Positions 1 through 9,351 of a stretch of DNA of 64,000 nt are shown one piece after another. The notes below the pieces were generated by a model. It was not told the DNA's origin, ran no database searches, and was given only the letters and a program-made list of their open reading frames with translations. The stretch is from Stropharia rugosoannulata (Eukaryota > Basidiomycota > Agaricomycetes > Agaricales > Strophariaceae), in NCBI GenBank assembly GCA_028532985.1, contig JANCIK010000001.1:4712001-4776000 (forward strand), read 5' to 3'. Position numbers and translations under genes: made by a program. Every line of letters begins with the position of its first letter. Within the stretch, counting starts at the first letter, position 1.

Positions 1-174
1 GCGAAAGCTGCAAAGGGCACCCGGAATTCGGGGTCGGGAGGGCCTGTTGATGCCGCACAGGAGGGCAAGAAGACAAAACCTTCGGATACAGGAAAGGGGA
101 ATCCAGAGGGCATTGGTATGGTTGACCAGGTCGGGAGTGCGTCAGGTAGCGCAGAGCATTTTGAGAAGAAGTGA
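1..174 (+). CDS. 3' end of a small uncharacterised protein (partial)
   Basis: Frame 1 is open from the window edge to TGA at 172-174, giving 57 residues of a Gly/Lys/Ser-rich C-terminus. It contains GNPEGIGMVDQVGSASGSA and ends in EHFEKK. The next gene (387-1070) ends in a clearly related motif, GNPEGLGMLDGVGSATGT, so the two are probably tandem relatives. My recollection is that short basidiomycete proteins of unknown role carry such a GNPEG-x-G tail, but I cannot name the family. The start lies outside the window. The shared motif is what argues that this frame is coding. Confidence 0.5.
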   Translation, partial: AKAAKGTRNSGSGGPVDAAQEGKKTKPSDTGKGNPEGIGMVDQVGSASGSAEHFEKK

Positions 175-386
175 AAGGCCTGAAGGTGCCGTTCAATTGT
201 GCGCTTTTGGCTGTTGTAGAGTATATCCAACGTCCTAATTAATATGTTACAGTCCAACGATGAGAGGAGCCTGAAGAAGGACTTAACCGAGACATTTAAT
301 GTCATACATATATTATCTTCGTTTGCTCAGACACTACCACCTAAGCCTACCACCACGTCGTACTACGAACAAATACAGCGCTTGAC

Positions 387-1070
387 ATGATCCCATATCT
401 CAGCGGTGTTGTCGCGAACCTTCAGTGGCGCCTCATGCGCCCTGCCCTTATTCCGCTCCCAACTACTGCTGCAGAGCAGCGTCCTTGCTTGCTAAAGCCA
501 TTGGGTGCCATAATTACACCTCCACCACCTGCTTCTGCGCGAGCCATGCACTCGCGCGGAGCACATGCCACGCAGGAACGCGGTGACGGACAGCGACCAG
601 CGCAACACCTTCACCCCGGGCCAGCACCGCCGCCGCCGCTCCCTGAACAGTATTTGACGCCAGCGTACGTCCACGAAGGTTTCACATCTGCGACAGCAAC
701 CGCCAGCGCGGTCGAATTTGTCTCGGCGAGTACCACCACCACCATCAGGCCCGAGTACGCGCACGAGGTGACGCAGTTCAAGACGGAGTTCGCGACTTCC
801 CCTGAGGACCCGCTCGGTACGCCGTCGCACGACCCGATCGACACTACTCGCCTGGACCCGCTCGCGCAGACTGTTGCTGCAGGCTTGCTCACGCACGCGC
901 GTGGAGACAGCTGGGCGATTGACGCTGCGTCGCGCAATTTGCGGCCGGATCCCGAGGACAGGACGATGGGAAACCCTGAGGGACTAGGTATGCTTGATGG
1001 TGTGGGCAGTGCGACGGGAACGAAAAGGTTCTTTGAGAATGGTGGAAAACAAGGGCAGGGGATGATCTGA
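387..1070 (+). CDS. Uncharacterised protein with GNPEGLGM tail motif
   Basis: This is an uninterrupted 227-residue frame starting MIPYLSGVV. It has a Pro-rich stretch around residues 75-90, an Ala/Thr/Ser-rich middle and a C-terminal motif, GNPEGLGMLDGVGSATGT, matching the tail of the partial gene at 1-174. No signal peptide, membrane segment or known catalytic motif is visible. The true start could be a later Met, for example MHSRG near residue 54, because the first 50 residues look less conserved in style. The stop lies only 27 bases before the copia LTR, so the element sits in what is probably this gene's 3' untranslated region. A function cannot be assigned. Confidence 0.5.
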   Translation: MIPYLSGVVANLQWRLMRPALIPLPTTAAEQRPCLLKPLGAIITPPPPASARAMHSRGAHATQERGDGQRPAQHLHPGPAPPPPLPEQYLTPAYVHEGFTSATATASAVEFVSASTTTTIRPEYAHEVTQFKTEFATSPEDPLGTPSHDPIDTTRLDPLAQTVAAGLLTHARGDSWAIDAASRNLRPDPEDRTMGNPEGLGMLDGVGSATGTKRFFENGGKQGQGMI

Positions 1071-1092
1071 GCATCCGAAGTTGCGAACATCC

Positions 1093-1097
1093 AAATG
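1093..1097. repeat. Target-site duplication, left copy
   Basis: AAATG directly abuts the left LTR and is repeated exactly at 7041-7045 after the right LTR. A 5-base duplication is the usual size for copia-type integrases. Confidence 0.95.
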
Positions 1098-1268
1098 TGT
1101 TGAGAATGCACCGTTGATGGAGGGCCCTCGCATATCGAGTGGCATGGTGCTTTGCTTCACCAGTGGCACAATGCTTTGGACCGCTTCTGTGGCCAAGGCC
1201 ACAGAGCGTTGCCTTCATTCTTTGCTTTACAATTAGGGCCACCTTAAGTGGCCATGGAACACTTTACG

Positions 1269-1276
1269 TATAAATA
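1269..1276 (+). promoter_or_regulatory. TATA box of the LTR promoter
   Basis: TATAAATA lies in the middle of the left LTR, about 350 bases upstream of the polyprotein start. It is the expected place for the promoter that starts the genomic RNA. The same sequence recurs in the right LTR. Confidence 0.6.
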
Positions 1277-1301
1277 CAGACTGTAGTTTACAGAGAACCC
1301 C

Positions 1302-1463
1302 AACTGCTCTATTACTAGCATTGGGGGTACGTCGTCCTACACACAGATACATACTTGTACTAACACACACATTTCCTAGATCATCGCTGATACGTGATCT
1401 AGGTACTTAATATTAACTGCTCTATTACTAGCATTGGGGATCATCGCTGATACGTGATCTAGG
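1302..1463 (+). repeat. Duplicated module and hairpin inside the LTR
   Basis: AACTGCTCTATTACTAGCAT plus following G's occurs at 1302-1325 and again at 1415-1439. Each copy is followed by the block GATCATCGCTGATACGTGAT (1379-1398 and 1439-1458). The first block is a stem-loop, with CTAGATCA at 1376-1383 pairing with TGATCTAG at 1395-1402. The second keeps only the inner GATCA/TGATC arms. This is an internal duplication within the R/U5 side of the LTR, also present in the right copy. Confidence 0.85.
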
Positions 1464-1478
1464 GTTTTCTTTTCAACA

Positions 1479-1489
1479 GGTTATGAGCC
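1479..1489 (+). other. Primer-binding site (half tRNA-iMet type)
   Basis: GGTTATGAGCC starts at the first base after the left LTR. Its reverse complement, GGCTCATAACC, matches the anticodon stem-loop of eukaryotic initiator tRNA-Met (anticodon CAU) rather than the tRNA 3' end. Drosophila copia and yeast Ty5 are known to prime from such an internal, cleaved half-tRNA. The match is seen in the sequence; use of this primer is inferred. Confidence 0.85.
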
Positions 1490-1626
1490 ATTTGTGCGAA
1501 CTCTGATCAGATCACGCTCACACCGAATCCCCCGCCACACACTTTTTTTTTTGAGTGCTTGCACCTTCTCGCTCTGTGCCACACGCTCTAGCGTAGTCTG
1601 CACCACTCACCTTTGATATCCCCTTC

Positions 1627-4600
1627 ATGTCCGTTAAGGGGGAATCTGATAACGAAGTTGAATCATTATTATCCATTCCTGCCTCTTCCAATCCATCTCG
1701 ACCAATGTCTCCCTCTTCGCCTGCCGACGTTGATCCGTCGGATGCTTCCCATCCCTCCGTTGTTTGGCAGAAGCTCCAACCCCGTAGTGGGGGCGACCTT
1801 TTGGACCGCACCAAGGCTAACTGGACCGCTTGGAGCCGTGCTGCGACTCACTCTTTTGACATGTCCGGCCTCGGCGACCATATTCTCCCTCCCCCCGCCT
1901 CCAATGCGCCTAGCGCTACTCGGCAGCCTGTCGCTTTCCGCAACTGGACCAAGAATGATCGCGCTGTTCGCGCATTTATTCTCGACGGCTGCGTCCCGGA
2001 GGAGGAGAAACTGGTCAAGCACCACCTCACTGCTTATGCCTGCTGGGAGGCGCTTCGCGAACGTCACGAAAATCAAGGGCCGATCCGGCAAGCACAACTT
2101 ATTGAACGCGTTGTTGGCCGCACCTTCGCACGCGATGCAGACATGCTCAAGACGGTACACGCACAAGTTCATGACCTCAATATGGCGTTTGATATGCCAG
2201 GCGGGTTGTCTAAGGAAACGTTCATCTGCGTTGTCCTTCTCATGAATATGGGTTCCGGCCTCGATCACCTTCGTGCCAATGCTCAACGCGATCTCCACAA
2301 GGCCACCAAAGACGATCCATTCACTGTGCAACAGCTCTTGGCATACATTGAGAGTGAACACGATGTCGTCCTCACTGAAGCATCTCGCTCTTCGTCGACT
2401 TCCCTTGTGCTTGCGGCGTCCTCCGCAGACAAGAACTCTTCCGCAGAAAAGTGTGAAGTCTGCAAAAAGCCGCGGCATAGCAAGAAGTATTGTGTCCGTC
2501 CGGGAGGTGGTATGGCAGGAAAGAGTATCGAAGAAGCTCGTGCGCAACGTTTGAAGGATTCTGGTAAAGGCCGGTCCTCTTCCGGCGCAGGAGGAGCAAC
2601 TACTTCTGACAAGAAGATCTCAGTACCCGCCGGAAAGATTGCCATTAACGGAACAGACTCCATGGGAAAAGCATACGTCATGTACCTTGACGTCCCCACC
2701 ATGTCGTCCACGCCAACCGATACCGTAGCATTTGCAAGCTTACCCTCCGTAAATGCTGACTCTCCCACTTTTGTACCAAATGATGACTTCCACTTTATTT
2801 TATCTACGGACGACTTAGAAGGCCTCGACACAGCATACGCAGCCACAGACATATCCTTCATAGACCACGAAAGTTCTATTGACTGGAACATCCATATTCG
2901 GCCAGTCGAGCATGCTATGCTCTCCGTCTCGCCTGTGAACAGAGCCTCTCACGTTCCATTGTCTATGACCGAACACCCCTACCACGCCGACTCTGCAGCA
3001 TCCTGCCATCTGTCTCCCGAACGAGCCGATTTTGTCACCCTCAGGCCCGCTGTCAACAGGCGCATCCGTGGTGTCAACGGATCAGTAATTGTTGCCACAG
3101 GGATTGGCGATGTCGTACTCACTATCGACGATTCTGGTACAACCCTGACCTTGAAAGATGTCCTATACATCCCCCAGGCCACAGTCAGACTGCTCAGCGT
3201 AAGCTCACTCGCTCGTGACTCTCAGGTCGACTCCCACTTCAACAACGAGATGTGCTGGTTCACTCAACGTTCCAACAATGACATCCTTGCTTATGGTGTT
3301 CTCCAATCGTCTAACTTGTATGCAATCACTACTGTCGGCTCCGGCACCCTCACAGCCGATCATGCACTCAGTGCCGTCGATGGAGCCCACCTACTCCACA
3401 AATGGCACCTTAGAATGGGTCACGCGAACTACGGCATCATCCAAGCCATGGCTTGCACGGGTACAATCTCAGGTATGTCGCCTTCGCTTGCTACTGTGCC
3501 CATCCCTAAATGTGATGCTTGCATCCTTGGCAAACAGACTAAGGCATCTGTGCCGAAGAAACGCCAGGAGGGAGAGGGGCACAGAGCAACGAGACGACTA
3601 GAGAAAGTATTCGTAGACTTACAAGGACCACATGATGTTGAAGCCAGAGGACATTACAAATATACCATGAATATCATAGATGATCTTACATCTCATGTGT
3701 GGACTATACCACTTAAGCGTAAAGATGATTCAGCGCCTAACTTGCGTGCATGGACACTTCAACAGGAAAATCTCACTAAGGAACATGTTGGCACTTTTTA
3801 TACAGACAACGGCGAACTCAAGTCTGACGAAATGACATCCTGGTTAGCTGAACGAGGTACAAACTGGGTCTATACGGCACCTTACACATCAGCCCATATT
3901 GGTCGCATAGAGCGTGTACATCGCACTTTACTCGGAAAAGCGCGCACCATGCGCCTCTACACCAAGTCCCCTCCAGACATGTGGCTCGAGTTCTATTTGA
4001 CGGCATCCTATTTACACAACAGGACCCCCGTCCATTCTCTTCCTCAAACTACCACACCTTACGAAGCTTGGCATCAGCACCCCCCCGACTACTCGCATAT
4101 GCGAGAAATTGGGAGTCGCTGTTTCGTGCTCATACAAAATCGTCACAATCCTAAACTCTATGCCCGTTCTATCGAGTGCATACTTGTAGGGTATGACTCA
4201 CGTTCCAAAACTTATCGCTGCTATCACCGAGAAAGTCGTACAATTTACTCTTCATTCCATGTACGCTTTATTGAACACGATGAGGAACTGCCAATTGGAA
4301 CTCAGCCCACAATAATGCCGCCGACATCATCCTCGTCCTTAGCTGACATTGCTCGTGGGGCATCCACTACACCCCTCCCCTTCCGTGACGATGAGGAAGA
4401 CTGCCTGCCTACAGACTACAGGCGCCCTCTTCCGCCCGCCGAAACACAGCTGCACAGTGATCCGCAGGACCCTGCGTCAACACCGCCTGTCAACCTCGAT
4501 AATCAACCTGTCCCTGCCTCGACACCGGATGCTGTGCACACATCACCTTCAAAGCCAGCTGCTGAAAAACAGCCTCGCCAGCCTAAACCTCATGTCGACC

Positions 4601-6606
4601 CATCTTCTCTTCGTCGTTCCACTCGCATTGCCGAGGCGCCGCCGGCCACACAGCGTGAGACCGACTTGGAACGTGCCCGGCGAGAAATTGCAGAACTTCA
4701 TGCGCAGGTTGTTTTGGAGAAGGAACAGGCTCGGGCACAGCACACTGCAGACGCCGCCTCTTCGGCTGCCCGCAAAACCTTGGACGATATACGACAGGAT
4801 GAAGCACGGAACGATCCCATTGCTCTCGATGCTGCTGCACGAGCAGATCTTCACAATCCAGGGCTCACATCTGTTGTTGACAGCAGCTGCAACGACCTTG
4901 TCCATCTCTTCCGTTACCTGACTCGGGATGACTCAGATCTCTCCACTACCGAGCGCACTGACCACATATTGTCTGCCATATCGTCATCCTCCAATATTGA
5001 TCCTTGTAACTTCGGTCCAGACAGCGAGCCTAAGGATTACCCCGACTCCCAGAAACGCCCACCTGCGGAGGCCGCACAATGGCGCGCTGCATTTGAGGAG
5101 GAGCTTACATCACTCCGTGACATGGGTGTATACACTCTCATCCCACGCTCTGAGGTCCCTACCGATCGCCGCGTACACCACGGCCGCCCCGTTCTCAAAA
5201 ATAAGGTCGATTCTGAAGGTAAACTCACTCGCCGCAAGGTCCGATTTGTCTTCAAAGGCTATGAACAGGTATATGGGAAGGATTACACGTCGACAACATC
5301 CCCCACTGCACGCATGGAGTCGTGGCGTGTTCTACTGCACGTTGCCGCTACCCTTGACTGGGACATCCAACAGATTGATATTAAGACCGCCTTCCTCTAC
5401 GGCCTCCTACCCGACTCTGAAACTCAGTACATGGCGCAGCCCAAAGGTTTTGAGGAACCTGGTCGTGAAGACTGGGTCTGGAAGCTCAACCGCGGTCTCT
5501 ATGGCATGAAGCAGGCGGGCCGCATCTGGAATAAGACGATGAACGATGCAATGCTGTCCTGGGGCTTTACACGGCTCTCCTGTGAGTCATGTATATACTA
5601 CCGCCGTGACGCTAACGGCTCCATTATCTGCGCCGTACATGTTGATGATTTTCTCTCTGTCGCCTCGTCCGCCAGCCTCAACGAGTCCTTCAAGGCACAA
5701 ATGCGCACTATATGGACCATATCTGACCTAGGCGAACCAAAGCAAATTGTAGGCATTGGTGTTTCCAGAGATCGTGCTGCGCGCACCGTGTCGCTCTCGC
5801 AAACCGCTCTCATTGATCGTGTTGTCTCTCAGTTCGGACAAACCCATGCCCACCCTGTGTCTGTGCCCATGGACCCCGGGCTTAAACTTCGCCGCCCCGA
5901 TCCTGCGTCCTTCTCTGCCGACGACCGCACTGCCCTTGCTAAGCTCCCCTACAGGTCCCTGGTTGGTACCTTATTATACCTGGTCTCTGGTACCCGCGGT
6001 GACTGCACATATGCTGTCCAGCAGCTGTGCCAATACCTCGACTGCTTCTCCTATGCCCACTGGAACGCTGCCATTCACGTCGTACGCTACCTCAAGGGCA
6101 CCCGTACTCTCAAGCTAGTCCTCGGTGGGACCGAGCCGCTTCGCTTGGTCGGTTTCACTGACTCCGATTGGGCCAACTGTCTGGACACCAGGAGGAGTGT
6201 TGGAGGGTACACATTCACCCTGGGATCGGGTATTATATCCTGGAGCTGCAAGAAACAGAAGACCGTTGCGTCATCCTCATGTGAAGCCGAATACACTGCC
6301 GGGTATGAAGCATGCAAAGAAGCCATCTGGCTCCGAATGCTGCTCTCTGCCATAGATTTTGCCCCCGACGGCGCGACCACCATCTATTGCGACAACAACG
6401 CGGCCATTAACCTCTCTGAGGATCCAACTCTACACCAGCGCGTAAAACACGTTGATCTCAAGTATCATTTCTTGCGCGAACGAGTCCAAGCAAAAGAAAT
6501 CAAGGTCCTATATATTAACACTAATGACAACATTGCCGACCTGTTCACTAAGGGACTTGACCGAGTAAAATTCACCAAACTACGCAGTCTACTAGGACTC
6601 AAATAA
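1627..6606 (+). CDS. Copia Gag-Pol polyprotein (intact)
   Basis: One 1659-residue frame encodes all functions needed to copy and insert the element. An N-terminal Gag region of UBN2/DUF4219 type is followed by a CCHC zinc knuckle at about residues 276-289 (CEVCKKPRHSKKYC, spacing CX2CX4HX4C). The aspartic protease has HADSAASCHL near 453-462, with D-S-A-A-S in place of the usual D-S-G-A-S. The integrase has an H-H/C-C zinc region (about 591-632) and catalytic D (about 664, VFVDLQGP), D (about 726, YTDNG) and E (about 761, RIERVHRT). The reverse transcriptase has IDIKTAFLYG (about 1250) and AVHVDDFL (about 1337). RNase H has TDSDW (about 1511), SSSCEAEY and CDNNAA (about 1588). There is no frameshift or stop between Gag and Pol. 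The first ATG follows the leader closely, so I kept it. Confidence 0.97.
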   Translation: MSVKGESDNEVESLLSIPASSNPSRPMSPSSPADVDPSDASHPSVVWQKLQPRSGGDLLDRTKANWTAWSRAATHSFDMSGLGDHILPPPASNAPSATRQPVAFRNWTKNDRAVRAFILDGCVPEEEKLVKHHLTAYACWEALRERHENQGPIRQAQLIERVVGRTFARDADMLKTVHAQVHDLNMAFDMPGGLSKETFICVVLLMNMGSGLDHLRANAQRDLHKATKDDPFTVQQLLAYIESEHDVVLTEASRSSSTSLVLAASSADKNSSAEKCEVCKKPRHSKKYCVRPGGGMAGKSIEEARAQRLKDSGKGRSSSGAGGATTSDKKISVPAGKIAINGTDSMGKAYVMYLDVPTMSSTPTDTVAFASLPSVNADSPTFVPNDDFHFILSTDDLEGLDTAYAATDISFIDHESSIDWNIHIRPVEHAMLSVSPVNRASHVPLSMTEHPYHADSAASCHLSPERADFVTLRPAVNRRIRGVNGSVIVATGIGDVVLTIDDSGTTLTLKDVLYIPQATVRLLSVSSLARDSQVDSHFNNEMCWFTQRSNNDILAYGVLQSSNLYAITTVGSGTLTADHALSAVDGAHLLHKWHLRMGHANYGIIQAMACTGTISGMSPSLATVPIPKCDACILGKQTKASVPKKRQEGEGHRATRRLEKVFVDLQGPHDVEARGHYKYTMNIIDDLTSHVWTIPLKRKDDSAPNLRAWTLQQENLTKEHVGTFYTDNGELKSDEMTSWLAERGTNWVYTAPYTSAHIGRIERVHRTLLGKARTMRLYTKSPPDMWLEFYLTASYLHNRTPVHSLPQTTTPYEAWHQHPPDYSHMREIGSRCFVLIQNRHNPKLYARSIECILVGYDSRSKTYRCYHRESRTIYSSFHVRFIEHDEELPIGTQPTIMPPTSSSSLADIARGASTTPLPFRDDEEDCLPTDYRRPLPPAETQLHSDPQDPASTPPVNLDNQPVPASTPDAVHTSPSKPAAEKQPRQPKPHVDPSSLRRSTRIAEAPPATQRETDLERARREIAELHAQVVLEKEQARAQHTADAASSAARKTLDDIRQDEARNDPIALDAAARADLHNPGLTSVVDSSCNDLVHLFRYLTRDDSDLSTTERTDHILSAISSSSNIDPCNFGPDSEPKDYPDSQKRPPAEAAQWRAAFEEELTSLRDMGVYTLIPRSEVPTDRRVHHGRPVLKNKVDSEGKLTRRKVRFVFKGYEQVYGKDYTSTTSPTARMESWRVLLHVAATLDWDIQQIDIKTAFLYGLLPDSETQYMAQPKGFEEPGREDWVWKLNRGLYGMKQAGRIWNKTMNDAMLSWGFTRLSCESCIYYRRDANGSIICAVHVDDFLSVASSASLNESFKAQMRTIWTISDLGEPKQIVGIGVSRDRAARTVSLSQTALIDRVVSQFGQTHAHPVSVPMDPGLKLRRPDPASFSADDRTALAKLPYRSLVGTLLYLVSGTRGDCTYAVQQLCQYLDCFSYAHWNAAIHVVRYLKGTRTLKLVLGGTEPLRLVGFTDSDWANCLDTRRSVGGYTFTLGSGIISWSCKKQKTVASSSCEAEYTAGYEACKEAIWLRMLLSAIDFAPDGATTIYCDNNAAINLSEDPTLHQRVKHVDLKYHFLRERVQAKEIKVLYINTNDNIADLFTKGLDRVKFTKLRSLLGLK

Positions 6607-6650
6607 AGTCGCCAATTAACCTAGCATGCACCCAGGAGGAGTAACACGGT

Positions 6651-6659
6651 GAGGAGGAG
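6651..6659 (+). other. Polypurine tract
   Basis: GAGGAGGAG sits immediately before the right LTR. It is the expected RNase H-resistant primer for plus-strand DNA synthesis. Confidence 0.8.
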
Positions 6660-7040
6660 TGTTGAGAATGCACCGTTGATGGAGGGCCCTCGCATATCGA
6701 GTGGCATGGTGCTTTGCTTCACCAGTGGCACAATGCTTTGGACCGCTTCTGTGGCCAAGGCCACAGAGCGTTGCCTTCATTCTTTGCTTTACAATTAGGG
6801 CCACCTTAAGTGGCCATGGAACACTTTACGTATAAATACAGACTGTAGTTTACAGAGAACCCCAACTGCTCTATTACTAGCATTGGGGGTACGTCGTCCT
6901 ACACACAGATACATACTTGTACTAACACACACATTTCCTAGATCATCGCTGATACGTGATCTAGGTACTTAATATTAACTGCTCTATTACTAGCATTGGG
7001 GATCATCGCTGATACGTGATCTAGGGTTTTCTTTTCAACA
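6660..7040 (+). repeat. 3' long terminal repeat
   Basis: This 381-base copy of 1098-1478 runs from TGTTG to CAACA. It begins right after the purine tract and is followed by the AAATG duplication. No base difference from the left LTR was found by eye. Confidence 0.96.
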
Positions 7041-7045
7041 AAATG
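7041..7045. repeat. Target-site duplication, right copy
   Basis: AAATG follows the right LTR and matches 1093-1097 exactly. Confidence 0.95.
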
Positions 7046-7659
7046 TAATATATGATCTCTCTCATGTATGACTAGTCACACTTATAGTAAATTCCATTCA
7101 ACTTTTACTGATCGCCTTTGACGTCTCAGTTTCATTAGAATCTGTCATATGTTATGAAGAGGATCAATAATGATGCTTATTAGACCGGTGACCGTTCCCT
7201 CTAGATGCTAATGACGTTAACCACCTATTCCAAATGTGTTAATCAAATTGCCTTTTCTGTTACTGAAGCCATCAATAGTCTAGGCCGAAGACCGGTTCAC
7301 GGAGGGGCCCATCTTCAGTATGAACCTTTTGTTCACTGGTCCGGCCGTAAAGTGGAAGTACTTGATTGGACTGTTGAATGTAATCGCCGTCGCTATCGGA
7401 CCATTTTATTCAATCGTAGCTGGATATCGGACATGTGCCACAGCACCGTATACCAACCGTATATCAAGTTATACACAAGTGCCGCATGGCACCGTGATGC
7501 ATCAGCTCCCAGGTATGTCAATACTTTGCTGATACGATTCGAGCACAACCTTTTAGAGACTCCTTTCGTGCCGGGACATATGAGTATACTAATTACCGAG
7601 AATCTAAGGGGGCTCTGTATAAGAACCCTCTAGTCAGTTCCACATATACCCATCTCAGC
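7046..7659. other. Intergenic region upstream of the arrestin-like gene
   Basis: These 614 bases lie between the retrotransposon and the next start codon. An open stretch of about 140 codons (7205-7633) has no recognisable motif and overlaps the expected promoter and leader, so I do not call it. Nothing else stands out. Confidence 0.5.
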
Positions 7660-9351
7660 ATGTCCAAAGACTCTGCTCCTTCGTATAGTGCCACAGTATC
7701 TTCTTTAACACGTCAAGATTATGAAGACGCTGTTGCCTCAGAAGGGCTACCAGCATACCCAGACGACGGCGTTCCCAGCTCGGCTTTGGACGATACTGCG
7801 TACAAGAGATTTGAGATTTCTAATGGAGATGGAAGCGATAAAGCTGTTTCGTTTACTCTGCTAGCAAACAAGCAGTTCTCTACACAGACACTGCCTATCG
7901 TATTGGAGGGGCAGCCTCTGAAAGGGATTTTAGCGTTGCGCTTAGCGTCCCCAAGCCCTATTAGGTCTATTGATTTGACAGTGAGATGACCAGCGAGACT
8001 TGTGTTTCTATCTGTACTGATATTCTCCATAGGTCGAAGGAAAATATCTCTTAGGTGGGGTCACTGGGTTAGAGAAGACTACAGTCTTTCTGGACCACCA
8101 TGTGAAGATATGGTCTCAAGCAGATGGAGAGCCATCTCAGAGCTTGTCGAACAGCACAATCGAGTCGCCTAGTTCACCATTCACAGGCTCCCTCCGAGGC
8201 GATTATACTTGGCCAGTATCCATCAATCTGCCAGAGAAGGTTCCACTGATTTTGCACGGTGAAACTGAGCCCCGGCTATTCAATTTACCCCAATCTTTCA
8301 GCGAGCGCTTTATCAGAGCTACGGTTAGTTACACGCTGTCAGTCAAGATAACCAGATATGGATTTCTGAAAAATAATTATCTGTGAGTACCACTGCCAAA
8401 AATTTGGATTGAATTGATGGGTCTATTCATGATGAAGGTTAATGCAACCGTTTAACTATCTCAGAGTGACTCGCCCACCCCCATTCCCTATCCTCAGACA
8501 AGTAGCTTACCAAGAGAGAACTCCAATACTTGGTCCACTTATTGACAAAGACGGCTGGTACTCGAAGGATCCGGTACAAATTGAAGGGAAACTGTTTAAA
8601 GCTATTGATTTCACTGCTCAATGTACTGTGAGCATATTTACTAAGAGTCTAACGAGGACAAATCACTTACATACCCTTCAAACTAGCTGTATCTGGCTAA
8701 ACCGGTATGAATGTACTATTCAAAGTCATATGTGCATGGCTCTAATTCTCCGCTATAGCTATCTTACACCGCTGGTACTGTTATTCCACTCTGTATCAAA
8801 ATTGACAGTAGCGACCAGCAAGCGCTGGACTTCCTTGCAACCCCTCAAGCCGTTCATGTTCGGATACGACGGCAAATAATCGATCACTCACAGAGAGACA
8901 ACATTGCAGACAATGGTTCTTTCAGAGAATCTTTAGATTACTCTCAACGCGCGGTGTGGTGGGTGGCTGAGTCAGAAGCCGCCGTCCCAAGCCAAACCGA
9001 GCCTATAAACTATCGCATGCTCAACGGCGAGATTCACCTTAAGCCTGGCATGAAGCCCAATATGGAGTTGGGAGATTTTAAATTGAATGTGAGTTCTTAC
9101 TTGTATGTAGTTGATTTAATCTGATGTATATATCTATCTATCAGTACTCTGTGATGCTGTACGACTTCAGCGCAGTGGGCGTCGAGCTGGGCGAGCATAA
9201 ATTTTTACAGGAGATACCTATTGAGATATGCGCTTTTCATGCTGCTGGACCTCGTCCTGTACCGGTCACGACGCCCAAGTGTGATCCAGATGTGCCCTAT
9301 GGCAAACTCATTGTGCCGCGCATGGATGCTTACTCGAAGGGCTTTTATTAA
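7660..9351 (+). CDS. Arrestin-like protein
   Basis: A six-exon gene. Exon 1 starts MSKDSAPSYSATVSS at 7660 and ends at 7980. Exon 2 is 8033-8382 and exon 3 is 8465-8627. A very short exon encodes LYLAKP near 8690, and two longer exons follow, ending at TAA 9349-9351. The joined protein has the beta-sandwich pattern of fungal arrestin-N proteins: an ILALRLASPSPIRSIDLTVEGK strand pair (quoted in part), then DYTWPVSINLP, then SYTLSVKIT, and later LSYTAGTVIPLCIKI. Fungal arrestin-related proteins link membrane cargo to ubiquitin ligases or act as signalling scaffolds. I see no clear PPxY motif for binding Nedd4-type ligases, so a role in transporter turnover is not supported directly. It ends in DAYSKGFY. 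Family call is good; role is inferred. Confidence 0.78.

Larger units (their letters stand above)
1098..1478 (+). repeat. 5' long terminal repeat
   Basis: The 381-base LTR is bounded by the perfect terminal inverted repeat TGTTG/CAACA. I compared it by eye with 6660-7040 and found no difference. It contains a TATA box (1269-1276), two copies of a short tandem module and a hairpin near its 3' end. Confidence 0.96.
1098..7040 (+). mobile_element. Full-length Ty1/copia LTR retrotransposon
   Basis: The element is 5943 bases long with two 381-base LTRs (1098-1478 and 6660-7040) that read as identical. Each LTR starts TGTTG and ends CAACA. It is flanked by a 5-base AAATG duplication. An initiator-tRNA half-molecule primer site follows the left LTR, a purine tract precedes the right LTR, and a single open polyprotein fills the interior. 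Domain order is Gag, protease, integrase, reverse transcriptase, RNase H, which defines Ty1/copia (Pseudoviridae-like) rather than gypsy. Identical LTRs, an intact frame and a perfect target duplication all point to a recent insertion. It landed about 27 bases downstream of the stop of the preceding gene. Confidence 0.97.

Noticed and set aside
492..1111. Overlapping minus-strand open frames (134 and 166 codons)
   Set aside because: They are antisense to the 387-1070 frame, which is supported by its GNPEG tail. High GC here creates chance open frames on both strands.
1669..2547. 292-codon open frame on the minus strand inside the copia Gag region
   Set aside because: It is antisense to a clearly coding polyprotein with many motifs and has no recognisable domain of its own.
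7205..7633. 142-codon open frame upstream of the arrestin-like gene
   Set aside because: It has no motif, ends 27 bases before the arrestin start and overlaps the expected promoter and leader.
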